DNA of 64,000 nt, taken from the NCBI GenBank assembly GCA_903813345.2, contig CAIIXF020000006.1:7180989-7244988 (forward strand), in the 5' to 3' direction. Position 1 is the stretch's first letter, and every line of letters begins with the position of its first letter. Shown here piece after piece: positions 34,801 to 47,996 of this stretch. Source of the DNA: Owenia fusiformis. Its lineage: Eukaryota > Annelida > Polychaeta > Sabellida > Oweniidae. Made by a program: the position numbers and the translations under genes. The notes beneath the pieces were generated by a model. It was not told the DNA's origin. It searched no databases and was given only the letters and a program-made list of their open reading frames with translations.

Positions 34801-36177
34801 TGACCTTTAATGTTAATCTCAAATCCCCAGTAATAATTTTCTCATTTTCCGGGATTTCTGACAGTTTATTCTATTACAGACTTTGGCTTTATTAATTGGT
34901 TATTAGCCATTTCTTATCTCACTTCATTATTGTCTCTTTATTTGGGTTCTTCATATTCTGGGAAAAGGTTATGGTGAACTGGTCTAGCACCACTGGCGGT
35001 CATGTTCTGAATGATAAAATATGTTAGAAAGAGATAATAACAGACTTAAGATAAGAAACAGCTAATAGTAAATGAATTAATAGGGACAAAGTCTGGACTT
35101 ATGTAAAATGTCAGGAAATGATGTTCTTGCAGAAATAAGGAGAGAATAATGGAAGCAATTTAAAATACGGTACATGTATTGGTTTCGGATAAAAGCTAAT
35201 AAACAATACCTATTATACATGTGTGTATAGTTAAGTCCAAGACACCCCCTCCCTATTAATTTCCTACAGTGAAAATTGAATTCACTCGTAATTAAGATTT
35301 GTATGTAATACACACAATATATGTATTACATTATATCGTTTCAAAATAGAATATCCCCTTAGGTGACTGTATACGTTCCTCATAATCTTGAAATGTAATT
35401 GTCTTATATTACTGTTTTGAGTGCCCCTAAGGTCATGGTAACATTGATACTCTATAATTCATCTACTTTATCTTCCTTATCCACAGTGTGGATGGTACTT
35501 ATTATAAGGCTAATGTACTACTCCAACAAATGAAATCATTCGATAACCTTGAAACATTATTTATGACAATGCTAAGCTAAAAACAAGAAAAGTGTGTGTT
35601 ACCAATCCAAATATAAGAGCTAAAAAAAGATAGATGGTATGGTATTATAGAAAAGTTGCTGAACATTTGAAATGGGAAAATCTGTACATTCAGTTTTGAA
35701 TCTGCTGTTAGCAATAGCTATTGGTTACTCTATAGCAGTTAGCTTAAAATGGACTCATCAATGATTATGCATGAGAACATGAGCTATTTTACATGGTGTG
35801 TTAATTTGTGACATAACGCTGACATAACTTCCCTACTCACTGATAGTTGTGGGATTTTATAAATGTTTGTTGATTGAACCTGAATATTAAAGATAGTGTC
35901 TGAACAAAGTAGTCTGAAGCACAATTTGAACTGGTTGTACCTCAAGGAGGAAACTTTCTTTTGAGTGTGCCATCTGTTTAGGGTTAAAGCAAAATCAAAA
36001 ATTTTGGGGTAATAACAAAAAGTAGTTGGATATTTTAGACGAATGAAATAATAATGAATCTCCTTTTTCAGTTCTGGTGATGTCAGCCCAACAAACAGTC
36101 GTGTGAAATGCTACTGTCGGCCATCTTGGGAGGGGATCTCGGGCTTGAAGCCTTGTTTTGTTTCTGACTACTACTGA
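31865..36177 (+). CDS. Unrecognised His/Gln-rich protein, five coding exons
   Basis: Exons: 31865-31993, 32690-32875, 33055-33144, 34029-34219, 36072-36177. All have GT-AG borders; phases run 0, 0, 0, 2 and close at a TGA. The total is 702 nt, 233 residues. The first exon encodes MPASELGWPVSRTPVFQVFG then VKRKSNFDE, and the second has GAKRPC, both nuclear-signal-like. Residues about 60-135 are a His/Gln run (for example QQQPFHEQQSQHHIQQQPHH). Exon 4 is acidic with Ser/Thr-Pro sites (SSNDPQTPTPRGSG). I recognise no domain and assign no function; a disordered nuclear protein is my guess. The ATG follows an acceptor by about 9 nt, so an upstream coding exon is not excluded. An alternative last exon may exist at 40807-41008. 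Confidence 0.6.
32362..32634. mobile_element. MITE-like inverted-repeat element in an intron
   Basis: GTAAGGCCTGCAGG (from 32387) is inverted at the other end, finishing at 32622. The pairing includes further blocks (CATTAGTCTCG with CGAGACTAATG, and AATTAATATT with its complement). Outside these, AAACAGAAAAAA and TTTTTTCTGTTT extend the pairing, so the exact limits are uncertain. No clear target duplication and no coding capacity. It lies between exons 1 and 2 of the His/Gln-rich gene. Confidence 0.65.
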
Positions 36178-36235
36178 ATCCTGATCTCCAATTATGATGA
36201 TATATAGAAGGGTAGAATCATTACATTACCTCAAG

Positions 36236-36325
36236 TGTGATGTCAGATCTCTCAAAATGAATGACATTAGATCTCTAAAATTTGACATCAGATCTGAAAA
36301 ATCTGACATCAGGACAGAAACCAGT
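36236..36325 (+). repeat. Short 21-24-bp tandem repeat in a 3' UTR
   Basis: Four imperfect units of the form GACATCAGATCTNNAAAAT start about 60 nt after the TGA at 36177. Read in the +1 frame relative to the stop they encode a 7-residue period (DIRSLKF, DIRSEKS, DIRTETS) inside a 67-codon ATG frame (36194-36397). Probably non-coding. Confidence 0.6.
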
Positions 36326-39300
36326 GAATACAGTACTGACTTTATATTTAAGAAAGCCACCCACCAACTCGTCAAGAATATCCTATCGCTAGAATAGTTA
36401 TATTCTATGAATATGCATCAGTCCTAGATATGTGTTTTATGTGCACAAATATTAGGAAATCTTTCAATACACAGACTGGACAAGATGTCATTTACCAGAA
36501 ACTTGATGTCAATGACCAATAGATATCAGTGGAATTTGTGAATGTTATTATTATTGTATGTAAAAGTGCCTTGTTGAAATGATATACACTGATATACAAC
36601 CAGGTCCTATTATACATTGTCGCATTTATACTTTAAGAATCGAAGAACTAAAGGTACTTATGAACACATGTTGTACTGAATATACTCTTAGTGTCAGCTA
36701 GAATCACATTAAGAAAGGAGAAACTTACCATAAATCAATTTCCATATCTCTAATGGGATTTACCATACAACATGTGCGCACTATGAGTGGTATTGTATTC
36801 TAAGTGGATGTTAACATTGTTTCCAGTGTATTTCTAGACTTTCTAGATTGCATTGAAGAGCTTTAAGACCATAATGACTAGGAAGAATAGAATGTAGATT
36901 ATAGGAGGATATCAAATTTTTGCATCTTTGACTCAAAATTTCCGTAAATTCAGAGAATATTTCTCTCATATGTGTTAGTATAGATTAGTATGTTTAGTAT
37001 GGATTAGTATGTTAAGTATGTTACTGTTGATATTTGTTGTATGATATTTTTCTTGTTATAGTATTTTTGTATGTATGACATAATAGATTGCCCAAAATCA
37101 TCTTATGAAGGGACAAAGAGACCATATGATTATGCTCAATTTTTGAATTTTGGTATCACATTATATTCAATTGTCCACAGTATAAATTGCCAAATAGCTA
37201 TTTCATTGTACATATAATATCATCAAGTCTCAGTTACCCACAACTTGCTAATTTAACCAATATATGGTAGGGTTGTTAGAGATCAGTGTAGTGGGGGGGG
37301 GGTACTTACTGATTGGGAGGTGACAACTGACAAGACCATGATGTAGGACTAGTTTCTACTATCCCCTGTGAATCTCCCTCCCCATTGTATATTTTATAAT
37401 GGGTATTGCAAGTAAATATGCAAGGGGGGGGGGCAGACTTGATGTGCGACTAGAATTTTAGTTTTTTGTATTTAGAGCTAGTTATGACTTATGTATTTAA
37501 CAGTTATTGACTTTTCCCTCTCAGAATGTTATCTTGCTTTTCTATTTTCCTCTCATTTATCAGTTTTATGATGGATGATGTTGAATTAGATGCTTCAGGG
37601 GGAAATGTTAAATCAAAAAAGTCTAAGATATATTTTAGTTTTAGTATAGTGGTTAAGCTCATATATGTGTATTTGTTGTACCATATTACTGTCATGTTTA
37701 GTTATTTGTACTTTTGTTCTTAACCCAAAGATTACCACTTTCCAATATCACAGATGAGTCAGTCAAAAATAAATCATAATAGGATTTGAATTAAAGTTTA
37801 TATTGATAATTATTTGTATGCATATTGCATATTGAAAGCATAATTTACAGAGAATGAGCATGTCATAATTCCATATGTCATAAGTGGTATAATTTCAGAT
37901 TTGCATTAATATAGTCGGGCAATTTGACACATTCTGATCGATTCCGGAGTAGAAGGGTGTGTGTGACCCTGAAAATCCATAAGTCTAGTAAGTCATTTCA
38001 ATTTGTTTTTGCAGAAAGGTTGCTGAAGCTTTGTTAATATAGAATAAATCTTTCAAAAGGCTAGTTTATTGTGACCTACTCTTATTGAAAAACCATGTCA
38101 TTGGGCTGAGTTTATGAGTTTGTAACCTATTACTGTTAAACTAGTTATACATAAAATGATTAGTTGTGAGCCTGAGAACAGGGCAGTTTTGTGATTTAAT
38201 TATTTTGGAGGAATGTTAGTATATGATGTGATTAGTTGAGAGCACATATCTTATAACTTGCAAGAGTGTGTCTAGTGGGGCCCTTGGAAATCATTTTATT
38301 GTTTAGATTCTGAGGTAAAAAAGTCTATATCTGCTTGATCTCATTTTTTACATGCTAGCACATGTTGGCCATATCCATGTACAGAACTGCATATTATTTA
38401 CCGGACATCACATTGTACATTATATTGCATTTATTAACTTATATATTGTGCTTTATCTTCTAATACTCGTATAAAGCATATTTTGGAGACACATGTGTAA
38501 GACAGCCCCTTTTAATTAAAGGCTTGTTAATGAATAGCAGACTGTAACAGACATTTATCTTACAATAGTGAATTCCTTTGATCAGTTGATGGGATTTTGT
38601 TGATTAATTTTCCATTATGAAGGGATTAAAAAAATGGCTCTACTTGTACTTGGCTCGAAATATCTGATAATTATGATCATTAACTTTTTACTATTTTCTC
38701 GAGCAAAAATGCAATTTCTCAATTCATTTCCAGTGTAAAGTGATATTAATACTTGAGTTTATGTAAATATTATAATTCTGGAGATTACATTAACCTTATA
38801 ACCTGATTTGATATGCAAAGTTTAGTGGAGATCAGTGGAAAATACAAGGAATAAAGGAACACGCATGAAGCAAACACTCTAAATTGTAAATAAATGCAAG
38901 AAATTTATTTCAATCAAACTATAGAAGGAAATTGAGTGAAATAAGCATGAGCAGATAATATTGTAGTTGTAATGTATTTACCATATATGCCGTAGCAACA
39001 TATTGACATTGGTTCTTGACGTATTGATGTTTTTATATTGTTATTTATCATTTATTGTTTATGAAGTAAATAGCGTGTGCTGGAATAATTAGATACCTGC
39101 GAAGATTCTATAATTTATAGAGCAATATATGACCACATAATTTCTCTGATAATGTTTGAAGAGCAACAAAATGCTAAAGGATTGTGTGCTTTGGCAATTA
39201 GAATAAAATCCAAGGACAAATTCCAATATTTGCTTTAAATCATAGAATTTGGTCTTTGTTACAATTCTCATATAATAAACAAACAGAAAAAGAACTTACA

Positions 39301-40806
39301 CCTTGCAAAAATATCTACATTTAGAGGTCTCTGAATTCTGAACAAATTTGCATTTTTTCAATTAAGTGTCCATTTCATGATGGATTAAAAAATACCAACA
39401 TACAGGTTTTCCATGCGTTCATCTGTGAAATCTGAACAAAGTATCTAGATGTTGTGTTCATTTCATGACTATTTACATCATTCCTTCTAATTTCTCTCTG
39501 TTTTGTTTTTAAAGGTTGCACATCAGGTTTAAAAATAGGATGTTTACTTATATTGTAATTGTATAATAATTACCTTTATTGATACTTAAATAGAATGCTT
39601 GGAGTCGTTTCAATAACAACTGACATTCAATGAATCCTGTTTCGTTTGAGTTGTAATTACATAAAAATAGATCCAGCACTGAAGAATTCAATTTCCAATG
39701 CTCTAGTGGTATTCTGACCCCAGCAGAAGTGTCTGTTTGGCAGGCATTATCGTTGATAAAAAATATTAAGCCAGACATTTTTGGAAGACTATCGATACTA
39801 AAATCCTCAAAAGACAAGAAATGATTCAATAGAGATGTTCAACTCAGTTGACACTATTAAACTGATGATTAATTTATAAGACCTTATTTGAAATTGTTTT
39901 CAAGATTCGGCAATTCATGATATAGTTAATTTTTAAAATGTAAAACAGGGATGACTTTGAGTGGAATAAATCACAAATTACATAAACTGACATGAAGCTA
40001 GTTGATATTCTAAACTGTATAAAATTCCTGTGCAATTCAGTTATTTTGTGAAAGGGTGTCTGCTCTGTTCATTATCAAAGCCATGTAATTGCTCAATATT
40101 AGAACATGAACTTGTAGAAATCGTCTGTAACTTTGTGATTCAACATCTGATACATGAAATTGGCTGCATCAGAATGCCATTGCTAGTTTGAGGGCATTGA
40201 AGCATAAGAGTCAATGTGAAGAAAAGAGTTGTGTCCAAAAATATATAGACATTTATTTAACAAGTAGATTATAGTGTTGTATGGGATAAATAATCCCATT
40301 CTTCAGGCTTCAGTGGATATAGATATAAAATATAGTTTACTGTACAGTGTACATGGATTTACCATTTTCTATATCCATAACTCAAATCCGGTATATTTAA
40401 AAATAGTTGAATTTTCCTGATACAGGTGCAAAATTTAGATGTATACTTGTATTGTATTTAATCTTAAAGAACATAATATCCAAAACTTTTCTTGAAATGT
40501 ATTTATATTTGTAATATATTTACTGTTTTACAATTTCGATTGTTGCTACATGACTTGTACTTTTAAGTGCGACTTTCACAGTGTTTGATATTAAATTATA
40601 GATTTGTCTGTTAAGCTGAATCATTATATTGTCAATTATGAAGTATATTATCAGTAGAAAAATGAAAAATAAATGTATGCGATACACTTGTAATCATACG
40701 ATGTGTTGTGTTAATATAGGCGTACTGAGAACATCCTTCTTCAAAGGACTTAATTTATGCTTAAATTCATATATATAATTTATATACTTGTAACATACCC
40801 TTGCAG
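36326..40806. other. Downstream or intronic DNA without a supported gene
   Basis: AT-rich sequence with G runs at 37292-37302 and 37424-37433 and scattered AATAAA (for example 37768-37773 and 40668-40673). If the exon at 40807 is real, this is an intron of the His/Gln-rich gene; otherwise it is 3' UTR and intergenic DNA. Confidence 0.35.
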
Positions 40807-41008
40807 CGAGGATGTATTGAGAACAATACAAATTTTTCAGGATCATCTTCAACCAACTTTGGTCAGATCTTCTTACCTCTTGGATTTGTATCACACATTT
40901 ACACTCCATTGGAAACGTTTAGCAGCTGGAATTCCCCTTTCAAATGATGTGTACGTATATGTGTGTTGTCATTATGAACAAAATTATGATTCAATAAACA
41001 AGCTTTAA
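40807..41008 (+). CDS. Possible alternative last exon of the His/Gln-rich gene
   Basis: The acceptor CCCTTGCAG ends at 40806. The frame then reads EDVLRTIQIFQDHLQPTLVR and continues YLLDLYHTFTLHWKRLAAG to a TAA at 41008. The phase matches the donor at 34219 (AG + C gives Ser). Joined to exons 1-4 it would give a 265-residue product with a helical, amphipathic C terminus instead of the Cys-containing tail of exon 5. I do not recognise the sequence. The polypyrimidine tract is weak and phase agreement alone has a one-in-three chance. Confidence 0.25.
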
Positions 41009-41649
41009 AAGGCTAAAAAACAATTGGGACTTCTGGTTACCAAACTTATAGAGGGGTGTACGTTATGTTATATGTACAATAAAACCTCTATTAAGGGAAC
41101 ATTTTTGGCATGAAGTTAAAATTGTTTTTAAGTTTGTTGGGTGTTCATCATAAAGGGTGTGATATAACATGGAAACATATGGAAAGAATTAGAAAAGGTG
41201 TTCATATTGCACAGGTGTTCAATTTAGAGGAATGTCGCAAGTTGAAAGGTTTAAATGTATTGCAAAAACTATCAAATACTTTGTATGTACATATTTGCAC
41301 TAGGAATAAACAGCATTTCTAAACAAACAGTTTGACACGATTTAACATCAATTGTTACATTCAAACAATAGTCTACTTGTCATTTAAGTCATGATATGAA
41401 CAAATTGTGAGGAAACGATATGAGGTATCATTTTACATATAAAAGCCATATAACAGATTTTTTTTCCATTGCTCAATAAAATCTGCTGAGTGAAATGTTA
41501 TCATAAAAGCATTGTTAGTCTATGTTCTGAACTTCTGATAGATCTCAGTTGGTACAGTTTAGTACATTGCTACAATAGAATGGCCACATTTTGATGGACA
41601 TATTGAGAAACGTCACCTAATATGCAGCAACTTTACTAAATATCTATAG

Positions 41650-42262
41650 TAAGCATGGTAATGTACATGATCAGCAATGGTAATGTACGTGCTCATCAAT
41701 GGTAATGTACGCGTATTGCATGGTAATGCACTTGATCAGCAATTAATGACAATGTACAACAATGGTAATGTAAGTTACGCGTATTGCATGGTAATGCACT
41801 TGATCAGCAATGGATGGCAATGTACAACAATGGTAATGTAAGTTACGCGTATTGCATGGTAATGCACTTGATCAGCAATGGATGGCGATGTACAACAATG
41901 GTAATGTAAGTTACGCGTATTGCATGGTAATGCACTTGATCAGCAATTAATGACAATGTACAACAATGGTAATGTAAGTTACGCGTATTGCATGGTAATG
42001 CACTTGATCAGCAATGGATGGTAATGTACAACAATGGTAATGTAAGTTACGCGTATTGCATGGTAATGCACTTGATCAGCAATGGATGGCAATGTACAAC
42101 AATGGTAATGTAAGTTACGCGTATTGCATGGTAATGCACTTGATCAGCAATGGATGGCAATGAACAACAATGGTAATGTAAGTTACGCGTATTGCATGGT
42201 AATGCACTTGATCAGCAATGGATGGCAATGAACAACAATGGCAATGTACAAGTTAAGCATGG
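41650..42262 (+). repeat. 68-bp tandem array, about 8 copies
   Basis: The unit contains GTAAGTTACGCGTATTGCAT followed by GGTAATGCACTTGATCAGCA, with a 68-bp period (ACGCG at 41777, 41845 and so on). Variants differ mainly at ATTAATGACAATG versus ATGGATGGCAATG. The left end (41650-41710) is a shorter degenerate repeat of TGGTAATGTACGTG words. It ends about 115 nt beyond the stop codon of the four-transmembrane gene. Confidence 0.9.
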
Positions 42263-42376
42263 TAATGTACGTGAACGCACGTGAACAGCAACATAAACAG
42301 AAATTGTAATATACATGGACAATTATACATGTATCTCGTAATATGGTAACGAACCTAATATTAAACTGTCGACAGC

Positions 42377-45300
42377 CTATAAAGTTAATGACCCAGTTAG
42401 CTGTACAGATTCATCTTTTATCTGCGCATGTAGGTATTTTGCATGTCCAGCTATACATAGTGTCATCATACTATTCACCAGGTTTATTCCACATGAAATA
42501 ACCGTTACGTAAAACGACCAACCGTATTTATCTATACGTAACAACCAATTGTTGTATTTTAATCTCTCAGCTACCGATTGTCCATATACGTCTCCAGTCA
42601 GAATCACAGCTTTCTGGTATGATATATTATAAGAAAAACTGGCAATTCCAATTAAAACTAGCACACTCGATAATAGATACGTTACCCCGCTGGTTGCGAA
42701 TAGTTTTGTGGGGCTTATTTCTGTACACAGTATCAACGCCATTGCTATCGTTCCTGCTAGAAGGATTCCTACTCCAATCGCTAACAAACTAAGTATAGCA
42801 GCGTTTAGTCTTTTGCTGTAGTCTTCATGATTTTGAATTGGTGTGATTTGGTCTTTAGATTTTTCGGGGTATAATTTCCTGATTGTGCTGAGGATGGATG
42901 TGAATGAAAAGTCTAGTTTGTGAGTGAAGCAATTATTTGGGGTGTGGCTAGGCAAGGTATAGGCCAGACAGCTCCGGGAGATGGAGTCCGCTGTGGAATA
43001 CAGTTTTTCATAGTTATGGAGATCTGGTTTTTCATATTGTGTTGTACATGGTGACATCTCTCTGTAGCTGAAATATAAAAGCATAGTTAAATATATATAT
43101 ATATATACTATTCATTAAAATATGTGACATATATGAGGTCTTAACTTTGACATCTACAGCAGTTTCAGCAAACAATAAAAATATATTAAAACAATTGATT
43201 TACATCCTTTTATCATTACATAATGTGGAAGTAAATACTGTTGTATTTTAATCGGAAATGGTAAGAAATGGACAAACATAATAACCAATATTCTACAATC
43301 ACTTTTTTTAACCAATTCTTTTTTCTAGTGAGAATTGGTGTTACATTCTATTATTGGGCTTTTTGAAGTGACTCAACCGTTTACTTACCAGCGAAATTAG
43401 AAAAAAAGTGGAATGGGAGCCATCGCAAAAGGTATTTGTGAGCGTGTCGTCAGACGGTGCGTTCACGTTTGCCTCTAATGACAAGATCAGCATTTTGAGC
43501 ATGTTTTGTAAAGTGGCCACAAGTTCGTGAACATTTGGAATAGACCAATAAAACTTAATTGAATGACATTGAACAAGGTTCAATTGTACCAAATGTGACT
43601 TTACACCCATTCTGGATGACTGAGTTAAGATTCATTTGGGTTACCTTTTTGGCCCACCCTGTATTTATTTGAAGAGTTTAGGTTGAGCCACTTTAACCAA
43701 TCTTAACCGAACTATCGCGTTTCTCAATTAAGTCCTTGCACGTTGCTTTCTGAAATATTTATTTTCCATTGAAATTAGGAAAACGCGATCGACACCTGAT
43801 ATAAACAATTAAAGTACTTTGATATCGACCTATCAAGTTCAATGCTAATGGATTATGGCGTAAGTAATAAACGCAAAGCAAAAACACTTTATGCTACACC
43901 TTACCTAAAAGTATGGAAACTATAAAAAAAAGTACAACGTCATGTTAAACAGTTTTAAAGAGAATCGAGGTTTCTTATATATGTAGAGGGGTATACACGT
44001 TCACTTATCCAGTTTCAGTAACGCACTTATCACATATGTATTCTCCATATTCATTTTTCATAATGCTGTTCGCTTGCAATTACATTATGCAATTATCTTT
44101 ATTATGATTTCTAATAAGGTCCTCATGGCGTTTCAGTCTTCCTCTACCCATTTCCCTGGGCTTTTTTCAAACATTTGATTGATGAATGGGAAATAAAACA
44201 TCTGATAAATCAATTCTAAATGGTCGTCTCGTCCATCTTTGTCAAAATAAAATTGATTTCATAGTTCAATGTTATGCAATGAAAGTTGCCGATGCCGTGG
44301 TGGGAACGAGGTAAATATGGTAAATCGGTAACAATTACACGATATTTGTGAATATTTTCATTAATTTTTATATAAATAAAATACATGCAGTAGCTCAAAA
44401 GTAAAATATCTCATTATTTCAAGTTTCGTTTCTTTCAAAGTGCGGAACTACCCTTTTCCGTTCACATTCGTTCGTCCTTTCGATCGTTATAAGTAAGCTC
44501 ATGGGGTCTTGAAATCTCGTGTATGCTCAGGTAGAAATATGTCGTTTTTCTTGTTTCGTTCAAGTTTTTACACTAGTAGTTATACCGTGAGTTTTATTTT
44601 ATTTTTCTGAGGCTCGTACCGTATGTACGTCCTTAGTTAGCAAGATACAGAACGCTTTTATAAATAGATTTTGCGATTGCATTTCAAAAAACAAGCGATG
44701 CTAATGTATTTCATCAACCAGTCAAGTCATCGATGTAAACATCAAAGGTACACCTGCTGAAAATGATGTTGTTTAAGATCACAACACTCCGAAATTGATT
44801 TTGACAAGGCAACTACCGAGTCTACGGCAATTTGAGAAATTCAGTCACGCCTTGAAGCAACTTAAATCTAATGAGTAAAACGAGTGGCGCCAGAATATAA
44901 TCAGCAACGTTGCGTTAACCATAAAACATTTGCCAGAAAATAAATTTTATGTTTACATTTATCGATGGATATGTAAACTTTGTAAGTATTTATTGAATTG
45001 ATATCTATAGGTAGGTCAAATTGATATGAGTAATTAAGTCGATTTTTTCCCGCCAAACACCATTCTGATACCCATAGCATCTCTCTCTGTTGCATCAGAA
45101 GGATAGAGATGGAGAGGGCGTGGCTTACCACGATGGCCAAACACATTCAGGGAAAAGTTCCGGGGGAAAAGTGACCGGTAAAGTGATTAAACCATTGACT
45201 GAGCTCTTGAACAGTATTCTGCCTGCAATATATATGCAATAACAAAGAAAAAACTAAAATAAAAAATGCATGCATGCGACTTACTCCAGTCGACATTTTG

Positions 45301-45694
45301 CAGGAACCGAATCTAATTTCTCGATGCCAGGTGGGCAGCATAGTGCAGCACTTGGTAATGCCAATGGGTTCGCTAAGATTGACTCCATATATCTTTTCAT
45401 ATCTGCCCCACATTCTGCATCTAACCTTGCGTCACTATCAGTTATCATCCTAACAAAGGTGACGTTTTTGAATACTAAACACGTCTGAAATAATCCGGTA
45501 GACTCGGCTACTAATATGAATTCGGTGGTGACATGCGTCAGGTTGGCGATGATGAGGTCAGGGTCGGGAGGCCGGATGGCCGCTGGGTCGTAAATGGTCC
45601 AGTTATCCGTGCTAAAGCCAAGTGTTAGCAGAAGAAGAGATATGATAGCTGGCACTAGTAAGGCAACACAATAAAACACTGCCCGCCTCACCAT
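42377..45694 (-). CDS. Four-transmembrane claudin/PMP22/clarin-like protein
   Basis: Two coding exons, 45694-45285 and 43067-42377, join through donor GA|GTAAGT and acceptor TATATTTCAG in phase 2 (the junction codon is GAC). The total is 1101 nt, 366 residues. A first membrane segment lies at about 5-28 (AVFYCVALLVPAIISLLLLT). The long ectodomain has NLT and NVT glycosylation sites and several Cys. Three more segments follow (RLNAAILSLLAIGVGILLAG, YLLSSVLVLIGIASFSY, and SFYVTVISCGINLVNSMMT). The YGWSFY start of the last helix recalls claudin and CACNG proteins. The ectodomain between TM1 and TM2 is far longer than in claudins and I see no W-GLW-C-C signature, so the subfamily is open. An acceptor 7 nt before the ATG (exon from 45701) implies a non-coding 5' exon further right. 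Confidence 0.8.
43340..43668 (-). mobile_element. Solo end of a mariner-type element (fragment)
   Basis: Read on the minus strand this starts with CAGGGTGGGCCAAAAAGGTA, preceded by TA, like the other mariner-type ends in the window. No matching inverted end is seen within the next kilobase and no transposase is recognisable. It lies in the intron of the four-transmembrane gene. Confidence 0.4.
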
Positions 45695-45701
45695 GGTGAA
45701 C

Positions 45702-47991
45702 CTGAAAAATACACAACACATATTTTAACAAAATGCATACTTTTTGCATCGCGATTATACTATATTATTATGATATCATATGATACGATATGATATGATA
45801 TTACATTATATTATTAAATTATCCATATTTTCTCCTCTAGGCCTAGGGAGACCTCATAAAATGATATTATTGCGCTTTCGTTTTGTAACTGCAAAGAATG
45901 ATGAATACTCGAATACGATCACTTTACGATTATGTACAGCTTCATCAATCACAATAACATGATTGTACCATTCTCATGATTTAGATTATTATCATTTTAT
46001 CATTTTCCCTTTTCATATCATATCTAACTCTTACATGTACCTTACAATATTCACGCTAAGTGTCCCTCCATTCATATATGCATACGCTCATATCGCGATC
46101 GACTTATTATTAGTAATGACTATACTTCTATCGCAAATCCCTACTACTGAATTAATCATCCAATTATTGTTCTGTCAATTATTTTTAATTCTTGGATAAG
46201 AAATTATTTTATATTAACACACATCTGCCACTCAAAGCAACTTGCAAATGCGCATGGAATGCTTTGTAGAATACCATATCCAAAATGATTCTAAACTGCC
46301 TACAACTGAGTAAATGTTAAGTGATACAATAGTCGAGGATCAACCAGTCACTCAAGCACACTCAAGCATCTCTAGTGGTGCTCTTGGTCATGTCGGGTCA
46401 TCTATTGCAGCATCAACACGCCTGTTTGCCTTTTGATTGATTGATAAAAGCTTCCGCCTTTACGGCGAGACTCAAGGCCCGTATCATTCGAAGCAAAGGA
46501 AGAGAGAAAGTTCAACACGCTCTCCGCTCTCATGAAATAGTGGCGATGATATCTGGATAAATAGGTTGAGCGCAATCTCTGCAAATTAAAAAAATCCGAC
46601 CTTTTGCGACGAAGGAAACATCGCCTACACAAATGCATTTCCGTTTGATACCTATTCGATTAGAAGGTCTCAATATTAGCCGAATCTAACTTATCATCGC
46701 AGTCGCATCGCGTTGCTAAAATATATGCGTTACATCATGGGTTACCCATAGTTCGGACATCCCAACTCAGTCAGAGTCCTAAGCAAGCTTAAAATGATGA
46801 TTAACTATACTTTCGTGTTTCCCATTAGCTAATGAAAAGATGAATAATAGACCGTCGACATGCTTTATTCTATCCGTAATTTGTAAGGCAGTTGAATGCT
46901 TTGAGGTTGGTTGTCTTAGAGCTTCTTAGGCCACTTATCGAGACAATAACAGCGTAATGATAAACAAGCCGTATCATTTCCCCCTTTTTTAAAATCTGGA
47001 CATAAGTACGATAATGCGATAATTTGCTTAATCCGTGGGATGTGAAAAGTTGTCCTAAAACAAAAGAGATTATGTTTACATCCAAGCTGCTCATATGACT
47101 GCAATAAATGATGACATTGACAAAACAGAATGATGCCCATTATGCAAAGAATATAATGTCCACGATAAAGCCAGTAGAATACCCTGATAACGTAGACAGT
47201 AATTACCGTTATCCACAATGGTGGATTTAACGGTCGGCTCAAATTTTCACGATCACTTGGTTCTCACCCATTATATTCCCCGAATACCGTACCCCCTTCC
47301 TACTTTAATCCAGTATATGCGCTAATATATTGCTAATATTACTTCTTGTAAAGATGTACTATGCTCTACACATGTTTGCTATCTTTCTAACGAAGATACA
47401 GCCAAAATCAAAACTTATTTCTTCCTCAAGAACGGACATGGGTTGTATTTTTTTGATGCCGTGTCAATTTGTTATGTTGCAGACACATAAAGCATGTTAT
47501 AATGTTTAAAAACAGAAAGATGTGATAAGTCAGTATCAGGATGATCAAACACAGAGCACGTAATGGAGAATCAGGCAAACACGGTATGGAACAGCTACGG
47601 ATAATCCTGTTCATAGGTTCATCAATACATGCATTAGAGCATCATCTTCTATAATCCGAACTTAGATGATCTGACTGAAGCATCCTCCACCTCAGGCTCT
47701 AGCGATCTCACCTAATGAGAAAGACTCGCTGGATATTCGTATGGCATTTTTACGTTAAGCCATGGAACTTAAAATCAGAATCTAAAAGGACCTCGATAAA
47801 CATGTGTTTGTGATGCTGCTTGCGTACAGGAGATCGATTTAATCTCATTGACTTGCCATTGATTGGGAACTTCCAGCTCTGACGTATTAAAATATCACTC
47901 CAACAAAATATTTAACCCCGAGGGAGTCGGGACTTAGTTATACCAACTAATATGTTGGATCCATATACTTAGTTTAACGTTTAGTATGTTA
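45702..47991. other. Upstream region of the four-transmembrane gene
   Basis: No supported exon. The missing non-coding first exon and promoter of the minus-strand gene should lie here or further right. I could not pick a donor with confidence. Confidence 0.35.
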
Positions 47992-47996
47992 ATCCC

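Noticed and set aside
39548-39829. 93-codon minus-strand frame with a possible donor
   Set aside because: Protein-like composition, but no convincing acceptor, no neighbouring exon and no recognised motif.
43092-43109. AT dinucleotide run
   Set aside because: An ordinary short microsatellite in an AT-rich intron.
43341-43610. 89-codon minus-strand frame next to a mariner-type end
   Set aside because: It shows no transposase helix-turn-helix or DDE/D motif, so I call only the transposon end.
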